The notes: generated by a model not told the origin, from the sequence alone. 64,000 nucleotides of DNA from Cylicocyclus nassatus (GCA_958299035.1 CATQJL010000112.1:47760941-47824940), one strand, 5' to 3'; counted from the first letter of the stretch, positions 35,525 through 47,779 are shown. Made by a program: numbers and translations.

Positions 35525-36720
35525 AAGAACTAATGGTGCAATAGTTATCCTCTTTGCATGGCATGGTGAAGTTGGACGTAGCTCGCAAAGAGGTTTGAAG
35601 AAATCGTGGATACCTTTGCCATCGACCGGGAAGAGGTTGTGGTTCCATTAGGACGGCGAAGCCTTCTTGATCTTGAATTTGGCGAAGCTTCGGCGGGCTT
35701 GCGTATACTTCTTCCAGCGTCGCTGCGTCAGCCAGTACTTGTACTTTTCTCTGCTTGAGTTCCTCTTTTATCGCTCTGCTGTATTGTTGGCGTATCAGCT
35801 TTAAAGTCTCCGTTGCTTTTTCTTACTTAGACTCTCAGCTTGCTTGAAACAGTGGAGATGGTGGAAGATTCGTATATTTCGCTGGTGGTGTTGATCACGA
35901 CATCTCGCTAAAAGCGGGATGCCGAGAAGAACAGATTTTACTTGGTGGTACCCGTGGGACGATATTTTTCTGAACTTGAAGGCTCTCTCTTCGTTCCGTG
36001 AAAAGAAGAACTTGACAAAAAACAGTTGTCTGATTTCATAGGGTTTCGGAACAACTGTGATGTCATTTGACTACTCCTGTTGACGATGATGTGATGAATC
36101 TCGTTGTGGCTCTTCACCAGGTCACTCCAAGGTCCAGCATCAAGAAAATGATTTTTGGAATTGTGATTATCCATGGATGATCCTCGTTGCCATGATAAAC
36201 CCAGAAAATCTCTCTTCTTGCTCATTTCAAAATAGTCCGAGGTGTAAAGCTCTGCAAAAGACCTTCTCGCATCACTCGCGTCAAAGTCACCAACCATGAC
36301 CTTGAAGAAGATGTGCTCTTCTCTGTAGAACCTCTCTAAATCCGTATGCATTATAAAGCCTCGACTAAGTAACTTGATCGTACGCAATAAAGAACGACAA
36401 GACTAAACCAATCCTTCATATTCGTAGTCATCTGATTCGGGTTGTTAGCTGTTAAATGAACTTATATTTACGGCCAAACTCATACTGTAGGATTACGGTC
36501 GACTTTTGCGCTGACGCACGTCCCTAAAAAAGTTCTGGTCCAGTTAAAACGTGGCGTTGAGCAGTGGTGTCGCTCTCCGTCAGTCCGATGAAGGTACTTG
36601 ATGTACTTAGTCTTCCTTGCTTGCATTTGAGTTCTTCGATGAATGCGTCCGATGCGAGCGTCCTGCGTTGTGAGTACAAATCGTCATCATCATTCGTCTT
36701 TTCGGCGGCCTAGGTCGCCC
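35525..36720 (-). mobile_element. Degraded RTE-type LINE, endonuclease and linker part
   Basis: On the minus strand: THNARTLASDAFIEEL with GLTESDT (about 36700-36560, the start of an AP-type endonuclease), EEHIFFKVMVGDFDASDARR (about 36320, family GDFN), HNEIHHIIVNR (about 36100, family EIDHI), and the linker QARRSFAKFKIKK followed by a KGIHDFF segment (about 35730-35590). Frame changes and missing catalytic residues make it dead. It belongs to a different RTE lineage from the copies at 42.6-58.9 kb. No reverse transcriptase part remains to its left. Confidence 0.75.
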
Positions 36721-37619
36721 TTTAGACCTTGCTTTATCTGACGCCTAAACAGTGGCTCCAAGTAAGGAAGCTTTCCATCACATCACTGTGTTCAACGCTT
36801 AAGTTACTCGCAGGAAATAGCTTGTTGAGCTTGACCCCCGCAAGGAAAGATGAGCTTAATCGTTAGAGGCGATCAGAGCCCTCCTTTTTCGCACCTACCC
36901 AGAAATAACTGTGCAGCTTTTGGGAGACGAGTCCGTTTCCCGGACGCTTGCTTATTAGGGCAAGGGCAGGGTCACTTCGGATTAACGATCAGTCCATTAA
37001 CAGTCACCTTGGGACGCCCCACGTAGCATCGCGACCAATCGGCTGGATTCCCTTCATAAGAATTTGGTGGACAGTCAAACTTATTAACAAAGACATGTAG
37101 CATCTTATCGAAGTAGGATACTCGCTTCTCTGTTGTTACGTTTGAAGGTTCTGAGATATATAATGATGCTATTACTTGAGGCCTGATCTAAGTCGATTCG
37201 TCTATCTACCCTACCACTACCGTCGTATCTGGTATGAGTTCTACGATTCGGAAAAAATCATGGTCCATCCAATCAAAATCAATATTGCTGGAGCGAGGTG
37301 AGGCTTTTCTTGTTATACCATATCTGCACGTGAATTTCAGATAACTACAGGTTCTGCAGCACAGTGGTGAAAACCTTCCAAGAAGTTCTGATTCCGCAAT
37401 TAAAATCTTTTAATATGAGATAGAATATCGCTTTTTCCTGTTTTCGTCTTTGTATTCCTGAAATCTCATCTCTACTATGCTTGCACAGATGCAGCTACAT
37501 GATACTCTTATCATTCTCACAAAGGAGCGAAGACTTACTGAACATGCCTGTCTGATGGTTAAAAAATAAAGAAGAACATACATGTATGTTGCGTAAGAAA
37601 GTCTGCAGTGATAGTCTTA

Positions 37620-38070
37620 AAGGCAGTAGGTGGGCAGAATGAGACCCGTTGAAAAACAAGGTCACAGGGTAGGAGCCCCCATAAGGAACCTATGGGCCAA
37701 AGTTCGATCTTTCTCTGCCAACTCTAACCCTCCGAAATTTCAAAGCGAAAGCAGCGCTCATCTCCTGTCCTCTCCGAACCCGCCCACCCCATGTACGAGT
37801 GAACGCGAAGCCCGCCATGGCGAAGACGCAGAGTCGTTGCGGGATCTCATGCTTATAGCATTGCGGCTGGCGCTCTGACCGAGGAAGTCACTCGTCCATG
37901 GAGTGGGCGGGTTCGGAGAGGACAGGAGATGAGCGCTGCTTTCGCTTTGAAATTTCGGAGGGTTAGAGTTGGCAAAGAAAGATCGAACTTTGGCCCATAG
38001 GTTCCATAATGGGGCTCCTACCCTGTGACCTTCTTTTGCCACGGGTCTCATTCTGCCGACCCACTGCCTT
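37620..38070. mobile_element. MITE with about 170-bp inverted arms (unit A copy)
   Basis: AGGCAGTAGGTGGGCAGAAT at the left is mirrored by ATTCTGCCGACCCACTGCCT at the right. The arms continue through GGTCACAGGGTAGGAGC, CAACTCTAACCCTCC and GAACCCGCCCA, enclosing about 100 bp. The identical unit B copy lies at 45267-45717. The open frames here on both strands merely reflect the inverted repeat. Confidence 0.9.
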
Positions 38071-39111
38071 CAAGCTTGCAAGTTTCTTGAGCAAATCAAT
38101 TCTATTGAGGATTGAAGAACATTTTGAAGGCAGTGTCAGGCAGCTGTTCCCACCGCCATGTTTGGCGATGACTTGAATCACGCAAAGGCGGTGGATCTCC
38201 ACGCAGCAGATGCGACATGATGCAAAGTGTCTGCCAGGCAAAGTAGCTGATCTGCTAAAATCGGTTTCCGCATGCGATCTCCATAAGCTCAGATTCGTTT
38301 GTAGTTGCCTTCAAGTATACTACAGTTTCTGCGGCCTCTATTTTTCGCCTGATTATGGCCACTACGCGCGGGGGGGGGGGGGGGAGGGCGCTCACTTGCA
38401 CCATCACAGTGATAAGGCGTTTCCGCGTGGATATTGTCTTTTCACAACGCCCATATCAACTGTAATCGTGAGAGCATAGCGAGGTGACCAGTACGCGCAC
38501 AGTGAGAACGTCTCCTATGTCCGCGTTTAACCGAATACGAAGCCGACAGTCTTCACAATTGCTTCGTATTATTCTATTTTCTGAGCCATAATACTATCCA
38601 TTGTGTATCGTCATATCGATCTGAGTTGCTTTGATGTTATCGCATTGCGTTTTTATTTCACTCCACTGCTGGCATAAAGATTGTTTAACCTTTATGTCAG
38701 TTACCACGAACAGACCCTCCATGCAACGGTGACGTAAGTTTATGATATGCTAAAGTGATGTGTAGAAAGGAAGTAGATGCTCGAAAAGTCTACTTGTTTC
38801 AAAATTTAAATCAAGCGTTACGAAGGCGACATTAAGCGCAGCTTGCTCCCAGGCTGCTTTCAAAATACCAATTGTGAATGATTTGTAGTAATAGAATTGA
38901 CCACTTTTTGGCAGTTCTGTTTTATATGTTATCGGTCCCCATTTGTGGCTGCCCTTACAATGCGAGTTAGAGCGTAAGGTCTAACAGACTTCAGTTAGCA
39001 CTACGCAAAAATCTGAGAAAATGTCCTAAACTCTTATTATTCATTTTTTTCGCTTGAAACTTGAAACCACATTAGAAACATCGTGATTGTCAAAGCGTAT
39101 TTTAGAGGTAA
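38071..39111. other. Repeat-derived spacer with poly-G tract
   Basis: No gene supported. Contains a G-run (38371-38385) that differs in length from its duplicate, and a second AAGGCAGTG motif at about 38126 like the edge of the neighbouring MITE. Duplicated at 45718-46758. Confidence 0.5.
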
Positions 39112-40135
39112 CTAGCTGGCTTACCCGGCTCCGCCGTATCCGGACCAAACTTGGCACACATACACTTCGGGCCCCGGCAAGTGTCACAGTCCACTTTTCG
39201 TTATCGATCGATGTCGATTTTACCGATTTTTATCGATTTTTTTGCAGAGTTCACCTACAGGGCTAGGAGTTGGCACAGGGGGGGAAGTGAGCATGGGGAT
39301 TCCGAATACAACATTAGTTTTCAGGATCGTCCATTACTTTTATCGATTTTATCGATTTTTTTTTGTAAAGTTTGACCTGCGGGGCTGGGAGTTTGCACAG
39401 GGGGGTAATCGAGCATGCTGATTACGAACACAATATTAGTTTTCAGGATCGTCCATTACTTTTATCGATTTTATCGATTTTTTTGTAAAGTTTGACCTGC
39501 GGGGCTGGGAGTTTGCACAGGGGGGTAATCGAGCATGCAGATTACGAACACAATATTAGTTTTCAGGATCGTCCATTACTTTTTCGATTTTATCGATTTT
39601 TTGAAAATTTGAGCTAGGGGGCTGGAATTTGGCACAGGAGTGTAATCGAGCATGCTGATCACCCCCCTTGGGGGTGATCAGCATGCTCGTTTACCCCCCT
39701 GTGCCAACTCCCAGCCCCCTAGCTCAAACTTTGCAAAAAATCGATAAAATCGATAAAAGTAATCGATAATCCTGAAAACCAATATTGTATTCGGAATCCC
39801 CATGCTCGATTACCCCCCTGTGCGAACTCCCAGCCCCGTAGCTCAAACTTTGCAAAAAAATCGATAAAATCGATAAAAGTAATCGATAATCCTGAAAACC
39901 AATATTGTATCCGGAATCCCCATGCTCGATTACCCCCCTGTGCCAACTCCCAGCCCCGTAGGTGAACTCAGCAAAAAAATCGATAAAAATCGATAAAATC
40001 GATATCGATCGATGACGAAAAGTAGCCTATGACACCCGCCGGGGCCCGTAGTGTATGTGTGCCAAGTTTGGTCCGGATCGGTTCAGAAATGAAATTTTCT
40101 ATTCGGAACATACGTACAGACATACAGACAGACAT

Positions 40136-40166
<31 letters not shown>

Positions 40167-40188
40167 TTCAGCTTTATATATAAGATTG
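39112..40188. repeat. Large palindrome of about 119-bp satellite-like units (unit A copy)
   Basis: The left edge is CTAGCTGGCTTACCCGGCTC; then GGACCAAACTTGGCACACAT, TTATCGATCGATGTCGATTT and three direct units each containing CTGGGAGTT, GCACAGGGGGG, GAGCATG, TTTTCAGGATCGTCC and ATCGATTTTATCGATTTTTT. At 39648-39687 the array flips: GATCACCCCCCTTGGGGGTG is nearly self-complementary. The right half carries the same units inverted and ends CAGACATTCAGC plus TTTATATATAAGATT after a CAGA run (40110-40165). No coding capacity. Duplicate at 46756-47832. Confidence 0.85.
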
Positions 40189-40883
40189 AAGTAAACCTCG
40201 CTCGATGGGCATGCTGAAAGGAGGAGTAACGAGTACTAAATTTAGAATAATTAACAACGTAAAAAAGTCGTGATAGATTTGCTCTGACTACATTCGTCAA
40301 GTGAGCTTGCACTAAAGTCAAAGCGGTACAACACTCTTGATGACACACAAAACGTGCAGATAATCGCAGCTAGTTGCTGATTCTGTCCGCACAACAGTCT
40401 CTGTTGTGCGGTATTGGGGAGAATACACTCATTTAATTTGAGAGCATTAAGTTGTGAGTTTCGCAGGAACTTTTCCGAAGCGGATAGCAAATCAAGAAGA
40501 ATTTTGTTTGAATTAAAGTCGGAATTCGGAATTTGATAGACGCACATCATACGTGCTCAAAAAGAAAGGAAGTTTGATATGAGTCAGCACCAAGAAATTC
40601 ACACTTGCACGGTTATTCTGTCCGCACAACAGTCTTTGGCCAAATTACAAACAGCCAAATTAGCCAAATCATAAATCTCCCATTTGTGCTTTCTATCTTG
40701 TGGGTCACTTACGATGTATCATTGTTTAATTCAGCTATCTATTTCAAAAAATGCCGAGTTTCGGTGATAAAAACAGCACCATCAGGCTCTATAGCCAAGA
40801 TTATGTGGATTAGATAAGTTTACTGCTCATTGTCTACTTACGCACAAAAGCGCACCGATTAAAAGAAGAAAAGAAAAGAAAGA

Positions 40884-41175
40884 ATGAAACCGTCGATATT
40901 GGTCCCTTGCTGGATTCTTCAGGTCGTTTTTCTTCTTCGGAAGGTGAGAAAATTTCCTTGCCGAGATCCTTTTCCCTACCCAAACGCAGATATTGACCGA
41001 ATCTACCAGGACTTGGCTGACCAACTTAACCCTGGGCGGACGAATCCTTCAGAAACCCTGGGCGAATGGGAAGAGGGACATTAAGGTTGGGGGCTTTCCA
41101 ACTTCAGAGCTCCTTAAACGACTAGTTTATGCGAAGAGATACTTTTGCGGTGCTGACATAGTTAGAACACCATAA
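40884..41175 (+). pseudogene. Frameshifted small secreted-peptide gene (unit A copy)
   Basis: ATG at 40884 opens a signal-peptide-like start (MKPSILVPCWILQVVFLLRK), followed by PYPNADIDRIYQDLADQLNP and TNPSETLGEWEEG. At about 41080 the frame meets TAA, while the next frame continues the same similarity: KVGGFPTSELLKRLVYAKR, then YFCGADIVRTP and stop at 41173-41175. A single-base loss near 41080 would explain this. Homologous, also broken, sequence lies at 5330-5580. Function unknown. The ending CGADIVR superficially resembles the insulin/relaxin B-chain pattern CGxxLVR, but the remaining cysteines are missing, so I do not call it. Identical copy at 48528-48819. Confidence 0.5.
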
Positions 41176-41245
41176 AGAACGAAAATCAAAAAACCAGCAT
41201 TGCTGCTGATTCACAAGAAGATCGAAAGAGGAATGCAAAATACTA

Positions 41246-42142
41246 GGTTGTTTTAAAGTTCTGTCCGACTTGCAATTTTTTCATCCAAATTTTTATAACT
41301 TTTTCCAAAATTAACAATTTTGAACAAATCAAATTTTATTGAATTAAGCGAGTTTATGGCTATCACAGGCTGCATGCCATTCAAGAAAGGCGAGCGAAAT
41401 AGAAGGAAAAAATTTTTCGAATTCTGCGAGGTTTTCTTCCAAACTCCATTTGTCTAATTCAATGCTTTCATATGAGAGTGGACAGACATATTTGGCTGCC
41501 ATCATTGAGCAGCTACAGAGGTTCTTTTACGACTAAAGAAAATTTGACTTATCTTGGCGGCATCGAAATTTTTGCGAGCAAATTTTAAAAAACCCTTATT
41601 TAAGCCTTCCGCGTGCGAAAATAAGCCGCTTTCCGATATTTGATATTTTCTTGCTGTCGCAAACAAAAAAAAGCCAGTTGGCCGATGGTTCCTGCTTGCT
41701 CACGCTTTACTTTACATATGCAATATAGAATGCGTCACCTGTCGCTAAACGTAGATTGTTGTCGCTTGTTGAATAACTGAGTTTGTTTTCTATCTAAATA
41801 ATCGAAAAAGCAAAACATTCTCTGCGTCGAAGGTAAAGTGTGCTTAGTTTAGCTTATCACACCCTCACCCATTACAAAATATTAGATATTTAGTTTTACG
41901 AACACTGCGCAAGTTCTCATCATGGAAACTTTTCTTGGACATGACAGCATTTTGACAACTTTGCTTTGGGACTTGAAATTTCATCACTGGAAAGTTGATT
42001 CGCCAAGCATCAGTGAGCATTAGGAAGAGCAGGAAAAGTGCTTCCAGATGATGCTTATGGCAATGCCATAAATGCAAAATCCTAAGAAAATAGCTGCGTT
42101 AGAAAAGGCAACTGAAAGTCGGACAGAACTTTTGAAACAGCC
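41246..42142. mobile_element. Mariner-like element, degenerate (unit A copy)
   Basis: Inverted ends GGTTGTTTTAAAGTTCTGTC (left) and GGCTGTTTCAAAAGTTCTGT (read from the right), each flanked by TA (41244-41245, 42143-42144). This matches the mariner pattern of TIR plus TA duplication. Only about 0.9 kb remains. A minus-strand segment near 41440-41340 (LAEFEKFF followed by an LEWHAACDSHK segment) vaguely resembles a mariner transposase C-terminus; the DDD catalytic core is not visible. Duplicate at 48890-49786. Confidence 0.65.
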
Positions 42143-42245
42143 TAGTAGATCTTTGAAATTTTCAAGTGCTATGACTATGACTGGCAGATATGGAGAATGA
42201 AAGTGAGCAAAGAAATGAACCATTCGAGTCACCTTGAAGCCTAAG

Positions 42246-42616
42246 CTCTAAACTTCCGGAATTCCCAAATTTTCCAAAACATTGACGGAATCTAATTTTT
42301 TTTCGCTGTAATATTGCAAGAAATTAGTTCTTTCGATAACAGCTCGATCCATCTGGCCGTGCGGCACACAAAAGAATTAAAAGCGATGGTAAATATCTTG
42401 CTGCCTAGCTTTCGGTAACATAAGCCGAAACCCCCAGTGCGATTTCTACAAGATCTGAATACCCAGAAATTACCGGGCTTTACTCTCGTGTCTAACTTGA
42501 AAATTCGAAAGCAAAAGACTAAGTCGTTGAAAACCCTCTACAATTAAGGTTGCGCAATCCCAAGCTGGTAAGACGTGATTTGTAAGACGGTAGTAGTGAG
42601 GCTATTTCGAATTTGG
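42246..42616 (-). mobile_element. CR1 LINE C-terminal part, left of nested RTE (unit A copy)
   Basis: The minus strand encodes LVFCFRIFKLDTRVKPGNF and LCYRKLGSKIFTIAFNSFVC followed by CRTARWIELL, nearly the same as the first CR1 at 6.0-5.9 kb. It continues the CR1 that is broken by the RTE at 42625-44467. Duplicate at 49890-50260. Confidence 0.75.
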
Positions 42617-42624
42617 GTAATATC

Positions 42625-44467
42625 TTACTTAGTTAAATCACTTAGATGGCCCGTCCTCGCTCGTCGCGCGGGCCCCAACTTTTGACCTTTTGTGGGGTTG
42701 CGGGCAATCGTCATCCATGAACGTCTTGATACGTGTCTGCGATTGCTATTTGGCCCTAAATTCTGAGGGGAGAATCCTTGGCGGTTGTTCTCCAGTGGGA
42801 ATGGCAGGATCTGGTAGTGGCGTCTTGGACAAAAAGAGCTCGTTGTAGAAATCTTCCGTTGTCGCTTCCATTTCGCGCCGAGAGTTTACTAATCTTCGGT
42901 CTTTGCTCAGTAGAGCTTGTATCGGTAGGTTCGTGTTCGCGTAGATCTCTTCGACATTTTTTCAAACTTTTCCTGTTCTGTGCTGCTTCGGTAGTTTCAT
43001 CCGTCGATATCGTTTCACACCCTCTTGCACGGTCTTCCTGCAAATGTTGTTAATCAGCTCTTGCTCCAGGTGTGGTGTATTTAGATCTGCATGCAGACTT
43101 CTCCTTTTCTTAGAAGCTTCTTGGTGTTGTTCGTCAATCGTCCACTACCTCTTTCAACGGTGAAATTGCCTGCTCAGCACAACTGCGTAGTCCTTCGATC
43201 AGCTTTCTTAGATCTTCTGTTGGATCATCATGGTCCTTCCAGTCGAATCTGGCAATGGCGATCTCGATAATGCGTTCGTCGTACACGACCTCTCTTCTGA
43301 GCTTCGAACAATGGGAAGATTTTCCTTCCATTCTCTGAATGATACGAATCTTTGCTCGTCAGTGGTCCGACCTATGCAGAGCGACGAGACCACTCTAACA
43401 TCGACAAACTCCATCTCCCATTGACAAGTATACGGTCGATTTCCGCATGTGCCGTGCCCTTCGGTGACTCCCATGTCCAACGGCGATGTTCTTTCTTCTG
43501 GAAAAAAAGGATTCCCATGAAATAGTCGAGTCGCTGCGATGAGTCCGACGAGTGTGTCTCCATTCTCGTTTCGTTTTCCCAGATTAAATTTTCCAATTCT
43601 GTCATTTTCTTGGACTTGTGCCTGTCCCTTATAGAACGACTTCTCCTTGTAAATGGCGTTTTCAGGCTCCTCGTAGAACTTGTCAAGTTCGCTTTCATCT
43701 GCTGCCTCTGTAGGTGAGTAACAGTTGATGATGCTCATCTTCCTCTGACGCGGAGCGGCAAGTCGAAGGACTGCTAGACGTGGTGACATTTCGTAAGAGT
43801 CGACGAGGTGGCTAACGGATGGGTGCACGACAAAGCTCACTCCTCCGACGTTCCGTGTTGGAACCTTCTCTCTTAGTATGGCGAGGGTTCCATCCTTCCT
43901 GAGTGTGGCTGAGCTTCTGTTCTTGGATTCCTGTGCAATTCCATCGTATTTGATGCGAGTTGCGGCGTCTAGGAGAACATAAAGCTCCTGGGTTGAAAAT
44001 AACGTCCTTGCGTTGTAAATGGAAAGCCGAAAACAGCCTCCATGCCTTGTCGTATCCGTTTTGTTGCCGAAAAGTTCTATGGACGTCTCGCTTTTGCGCC
44101 TGAGATTTCTTCGCCCCCTCGCCGGCCTTGCCATCCGACGTCCCAAGCGGCAGACGAACACGGTGAGCAGGGTACTGGGGCGATTATTTCAAAGTCGACA
44201 AAGCTATTAAAATTTCCCGTCAATACCCCAGATCGTCGGGCTGGGGCGTTTTGGGGTGTGTCAGAGTAGTCGCCGCTCCTTAGTGGCACTGACGGTTTTT
44301 GCTTCCTCGCGACTGGACTGGCGTTGTCAGGTAGGTGGCAACGGACTCTGATATAATGACCTGGGGTGGTCTGCTTTAGCTGGTTTGACGCGTGATTCCG
44401 GACCTTCTTGTTACACCCAGGGGCACCCCCTCGCCACGTTGAGGCAGCAGACCCTGAGGGGGGGGGG
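42625..44467 (-). mobile_element. RTE-clade LINE with deleted reverse transcriptase (unit A copy)
   Basis: Flanked by the same target duplication GTAATATC (42617-42624 and 44468-44475) as the complete copy at 50269-53526. It keeps the 5' region and endonuclease (NARTLFSTQELYVLLDAATR, then NVGGVSFVVHPSV, INCYSPTEAADESELDKFYE, RLFHGNPFF) and part of the linker. At 42762/42763 it jumps straight to the 3' UTR (GGGCCATCTAAGTGATTTAAC on the minus strand). The 1,414-bp gap removes all reverse transcriptase motifs; two bases (TT) are shared at the breakpoint. Confidence 0.9.
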
Positions 44468-45266
44468 GTAATATCGACAAAGAACAATTCTTGTAGAAGT
44501 CTGTCGCACTTTTTCCAGCTTCTAAATGCTTTTTAAGACAAGAATTCTATGCTGGGGATGCATATTCTAGAAGAGGCAAGATGCACAGTTCCAGTCTTAT
44601 AGAAGGGCAAGGGCAGGGTCACTTCGGATTAACGATCAGTCCATTAACAGTCACCTTGGGACGCCCCACGTAGCATCGCGACCAATCGGCTGGATTCCCT
44701 TCATAAGAATTTGGTGGACAGTCAAACTTATTAACAAAGACATGTAGCATCTTATCGAAGTAGGATACTCGCTTCTCTGTTGTTACGTTTGAAGGTTCTG
44801 AGATATATAATGATGCTATTACTTGAGGCCTGATCTAAGTCGATTCGTCTATCTACCCTACCACTACCGTCGTATCTGGTATGAGTTCTACGATTCGGAA
44901 AAAATCATGGTCCATCCAATCAAAATCAATATTGCTGGAGCGAGGTGAGGCTTTTCTTGTTATACCATATCTGCACGTGAATTTCAGATAACTACAGGTT
45001 CTGCAGCACAGTGGTGAAAACCTTCCAAGAAGTTCTGATTCCGCAATTAAAATCTTTTAATATGAGATAGAATATCGCTTTTTCCTGTTTTCGTCTTTGT
45101 ATTCCTGAAATCTCATCTCTACTATGCTTGCACAGATGCAGCTACATGATACTCTTATCATTCTCACAAAGGAGCGAAGACTTACTGAACATGCCTGTCT
45201 GATGGTTAAAAAATAAAGAAGAACATACATGTATGTTGCGTAAGAAAGTCTGCAGTGATAGTCTTA

Positions 45267-45717
45267 AAGGCAGTAGGTGGGCAGAATGAGACCCGTTGAA
45301 AAACAAGGTCACAGGGTAGGAGCCCCCATAAGGAACCTATGGGCCAAAGTTCGATCTTTCTCTGCCAACTCTAACCCTCCGAAATTTCAAAGCGAAAGCA
45401 GCGCTCATCTCCTGTCCTCTCCGAACCCGCCCACCCCATGTACGAGTGAACGCGAAGCCCGCCATGGCGAAGACGCAGAGTCGTTGCGGGATCTCATGCT
45501 TATAGCATTGCGGCTGGCGCTCTGACCGAGGAAGTCACTCGTCCATGGAGTGGGCGGGTTCGGAGAGGACAGGAGATGAGCGCTGCTTTCGCTTTGAAAT
45601 TTCGGAGGGTTAGAGTTGGCAAAGAAAGATCGAACTTTGGCCCATAGGTTCCATAATGGGGCTCCTACCCTGTGACCTTCTTTTGCCACGGGTCTCATTC
45701 TGCCGACCCACTGCCTT
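45267..45717. mobile_element. MITE with about 170-bp inverted arms (unit B copy)
   Basis: No difference seen from 37620-38070. Confidence 0.9.
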
Positions 45718-46755
45718 CAAGCTTGCAAGTTTCTTGAGCAAATCAATTCTATTGAGGATTGAAGAACATTTTGAAGGCAGTGTCAGGCAGCTGTTCCCAC
45801 CGCCATGTTTGGCGATGACTTGAATCACGCAAAGGCGGTGGATCTCCACGCAGCAGATGCGACATGATGCAAAGTGTCTGCCAGGCAAAGTAGCTGATCT
45901 GCTAAAATCGGTTTCCGCATGCGATCTCCATAAGCTCAGATTCGTTTGTAGTTGCCTTCAAGTATACTACAGTTTCTGCGGCCTCTATTTTTCGCCTGAT
46001 TATGGCCACTACGCGCGGGGGGGGGGGGAGGGCGCTCACTTGCACCATCACAGTGATAAGGCGTTTCCGCGTGGATATTGTCTTTTCACAACGCCCATAT
46101 CAACTGTAATCGTGAGAGCATAGCGAGGTGACCAGTACGCGCACAGTGAGAACGTCTCCTATGTCCGCGTTTAACCGAATACGAAGCCGACAGTCTTCAC
46201 AATTGCTTCGTATTATTCTATTTTCTGAGCCATAATACTATCCATTGTGTATCGTCATATCGATCTGAGTTGCTTTGATGTTATCGCATTGCGTTTTTAT
46301 TTCACTCCACTGCTGGCATAAAGATTGTTTAACCTTTATGTCAGTTACCACGAACAGACCCTCCATGCAACGGTGACGTAAGTTTATGATATGCTAAAGT
46401 GATGTGTAGAAAGGAAGTAGATGCTCGAAAAGTCTACTTGTTTCAAAATTTAAATCAAGCGTTACGAAGGCGACATTAAGCGCAGCTTGCTCCCAGGCTG
46501 CTTTCAAAATACCAATTGTGAATGATTTGTAGTAATAGAATTGACCACTTTTTGGCAGTTCTGTTTTATATGTTATCGGTCCCCATTTGTGGCTGCCCTT
46601 ACAATGCGAGTTAGAGCGTAAGGTCTAACAGACTTCAGTTAGCACTACGCAAAAATCTGAGAAAATGTCCTAAACTCTTATTATTCATTTTTTTCGCTTG
46701 AAACTTGAAACCACATTAGAAACATCGTGATTGTCAAAGCGTATTTTAGAGGTAA

Positions 46756-47779
46756 CTAGCTGGCTTACCCGGCTCCGCCGTATCCGGACCAAACTTGGCA
46801 CACATACACTTCGGGCCCCGGCAAGTGTCACAGTCCACTTTTCGTTATCGATCGATGTCGATTTTACCGATTTTTATCGATTTTTTTGCAGAGTTCACCT
46901 ACAGGGCTAGGAGTTGGCACAGGGGGGGAAGTGAGCATGGGGATTCCGAATACAACATTAGTTTTCAGGATCGTCCATTACTTTTATCGATTTTATCGAT
47001 TTTTTTTTGTAAAGTTTGACCTGCGGGGCTGGGAGTTTGCACAGGGGGGTAATCGAGCATGCTGATTACGAACACAATATTAGTTTTCAGGATCGTCCAT
47101 TACTTTTATCGATTTTATCGATTTTTTTGTAAAGTTTGACCTGCGGGGCTGGGAGTTTGCACAGGGGGGTAATCGAGCATGCAGATTACGAACACAATAT
47201 TAGTTTTCAGGATCGTCCATTACTTTTTCGATTTTATCGATTTTTTGAAAATTTGAGCTAGGGGGCTGGAATTTGGCACAGGAGTGTAATCGAGCATGCT
47301 GATCACCCCCCTTGGGGGTGATCAGCATGCTCGTTTACCCCCCTGTGCCAACTCCCAGCCCCCTAGCTCAAACTTTGCAAAAAATCGATAAAATCGATAA
47401 AAGTAATCGATAATCCTGAAAACCAATATTGTATTCGGAATCCCCATGCTCGATTACCCCCCTGTGCGAACTCCCAGCCCCGTAGCTCAAACTTTGCAAA
47501 AAAATCGATAAAATCGATAAAAGTAATCGATAATCCTGAAAACCAATATTGTATCCGGAATCCCCATGCTCGATTACCCCCCTGTGCCAACTCCCAGCCC
47601 CGTAGGTGAACTCAGCAAAAAAATCGATAAAAATCGATAAAATCGATATCGATCGATGACGAAAAGTAGCCTATGACACCCGCCGGGGCCCGTAGTGTAT
47701 GTGTGCCAAGTTTGGTCCGGATCGGTTCAGAAATGAAATTTTCTATTCGGAACATACGTACAGACATACAGACAGACAT

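Larger units (their letters stand above)
36957..44603. repeat. Tandem duplication, unit A (7,647 bp, internally deleted)
   Basis: Nearly identical to 44604-53662. Differences seen while reading: a G-run of 15 versus 12 (38371 against about 46017), a missing 1,414-bp block (present only in B, 50407-51820), one substitution beside that deletion (42758), a G-run of 11 versus 12 near 44458, and one C/T difference near 44490. The left edge follows ...CTTGCTTATT and the novel internal junction is CTTATAGA joined to AGGGCAAGGG. Because CR1 coding sequence runs on past the right end of unit B, unit B's right edge is the native one. Confidence 0.95.

Noticed and set aside
37630..38051. Overlapping open frames on both strands
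   Set aside because: They mirror each other across the inverted arms of a MITE.
40993..41175. Insulin/relaxin-like B chain in the CGADIVR sequence
   Set aside because: Only one cysteine is present, there is no A chain, and the frame is broken; the pattern match is too short.
44019..44269. Plus-strand frames at 44019-44269 (and duplicate at 53077-53327)
   Set aside because: Antisense shadows of the RTE endonuclease.
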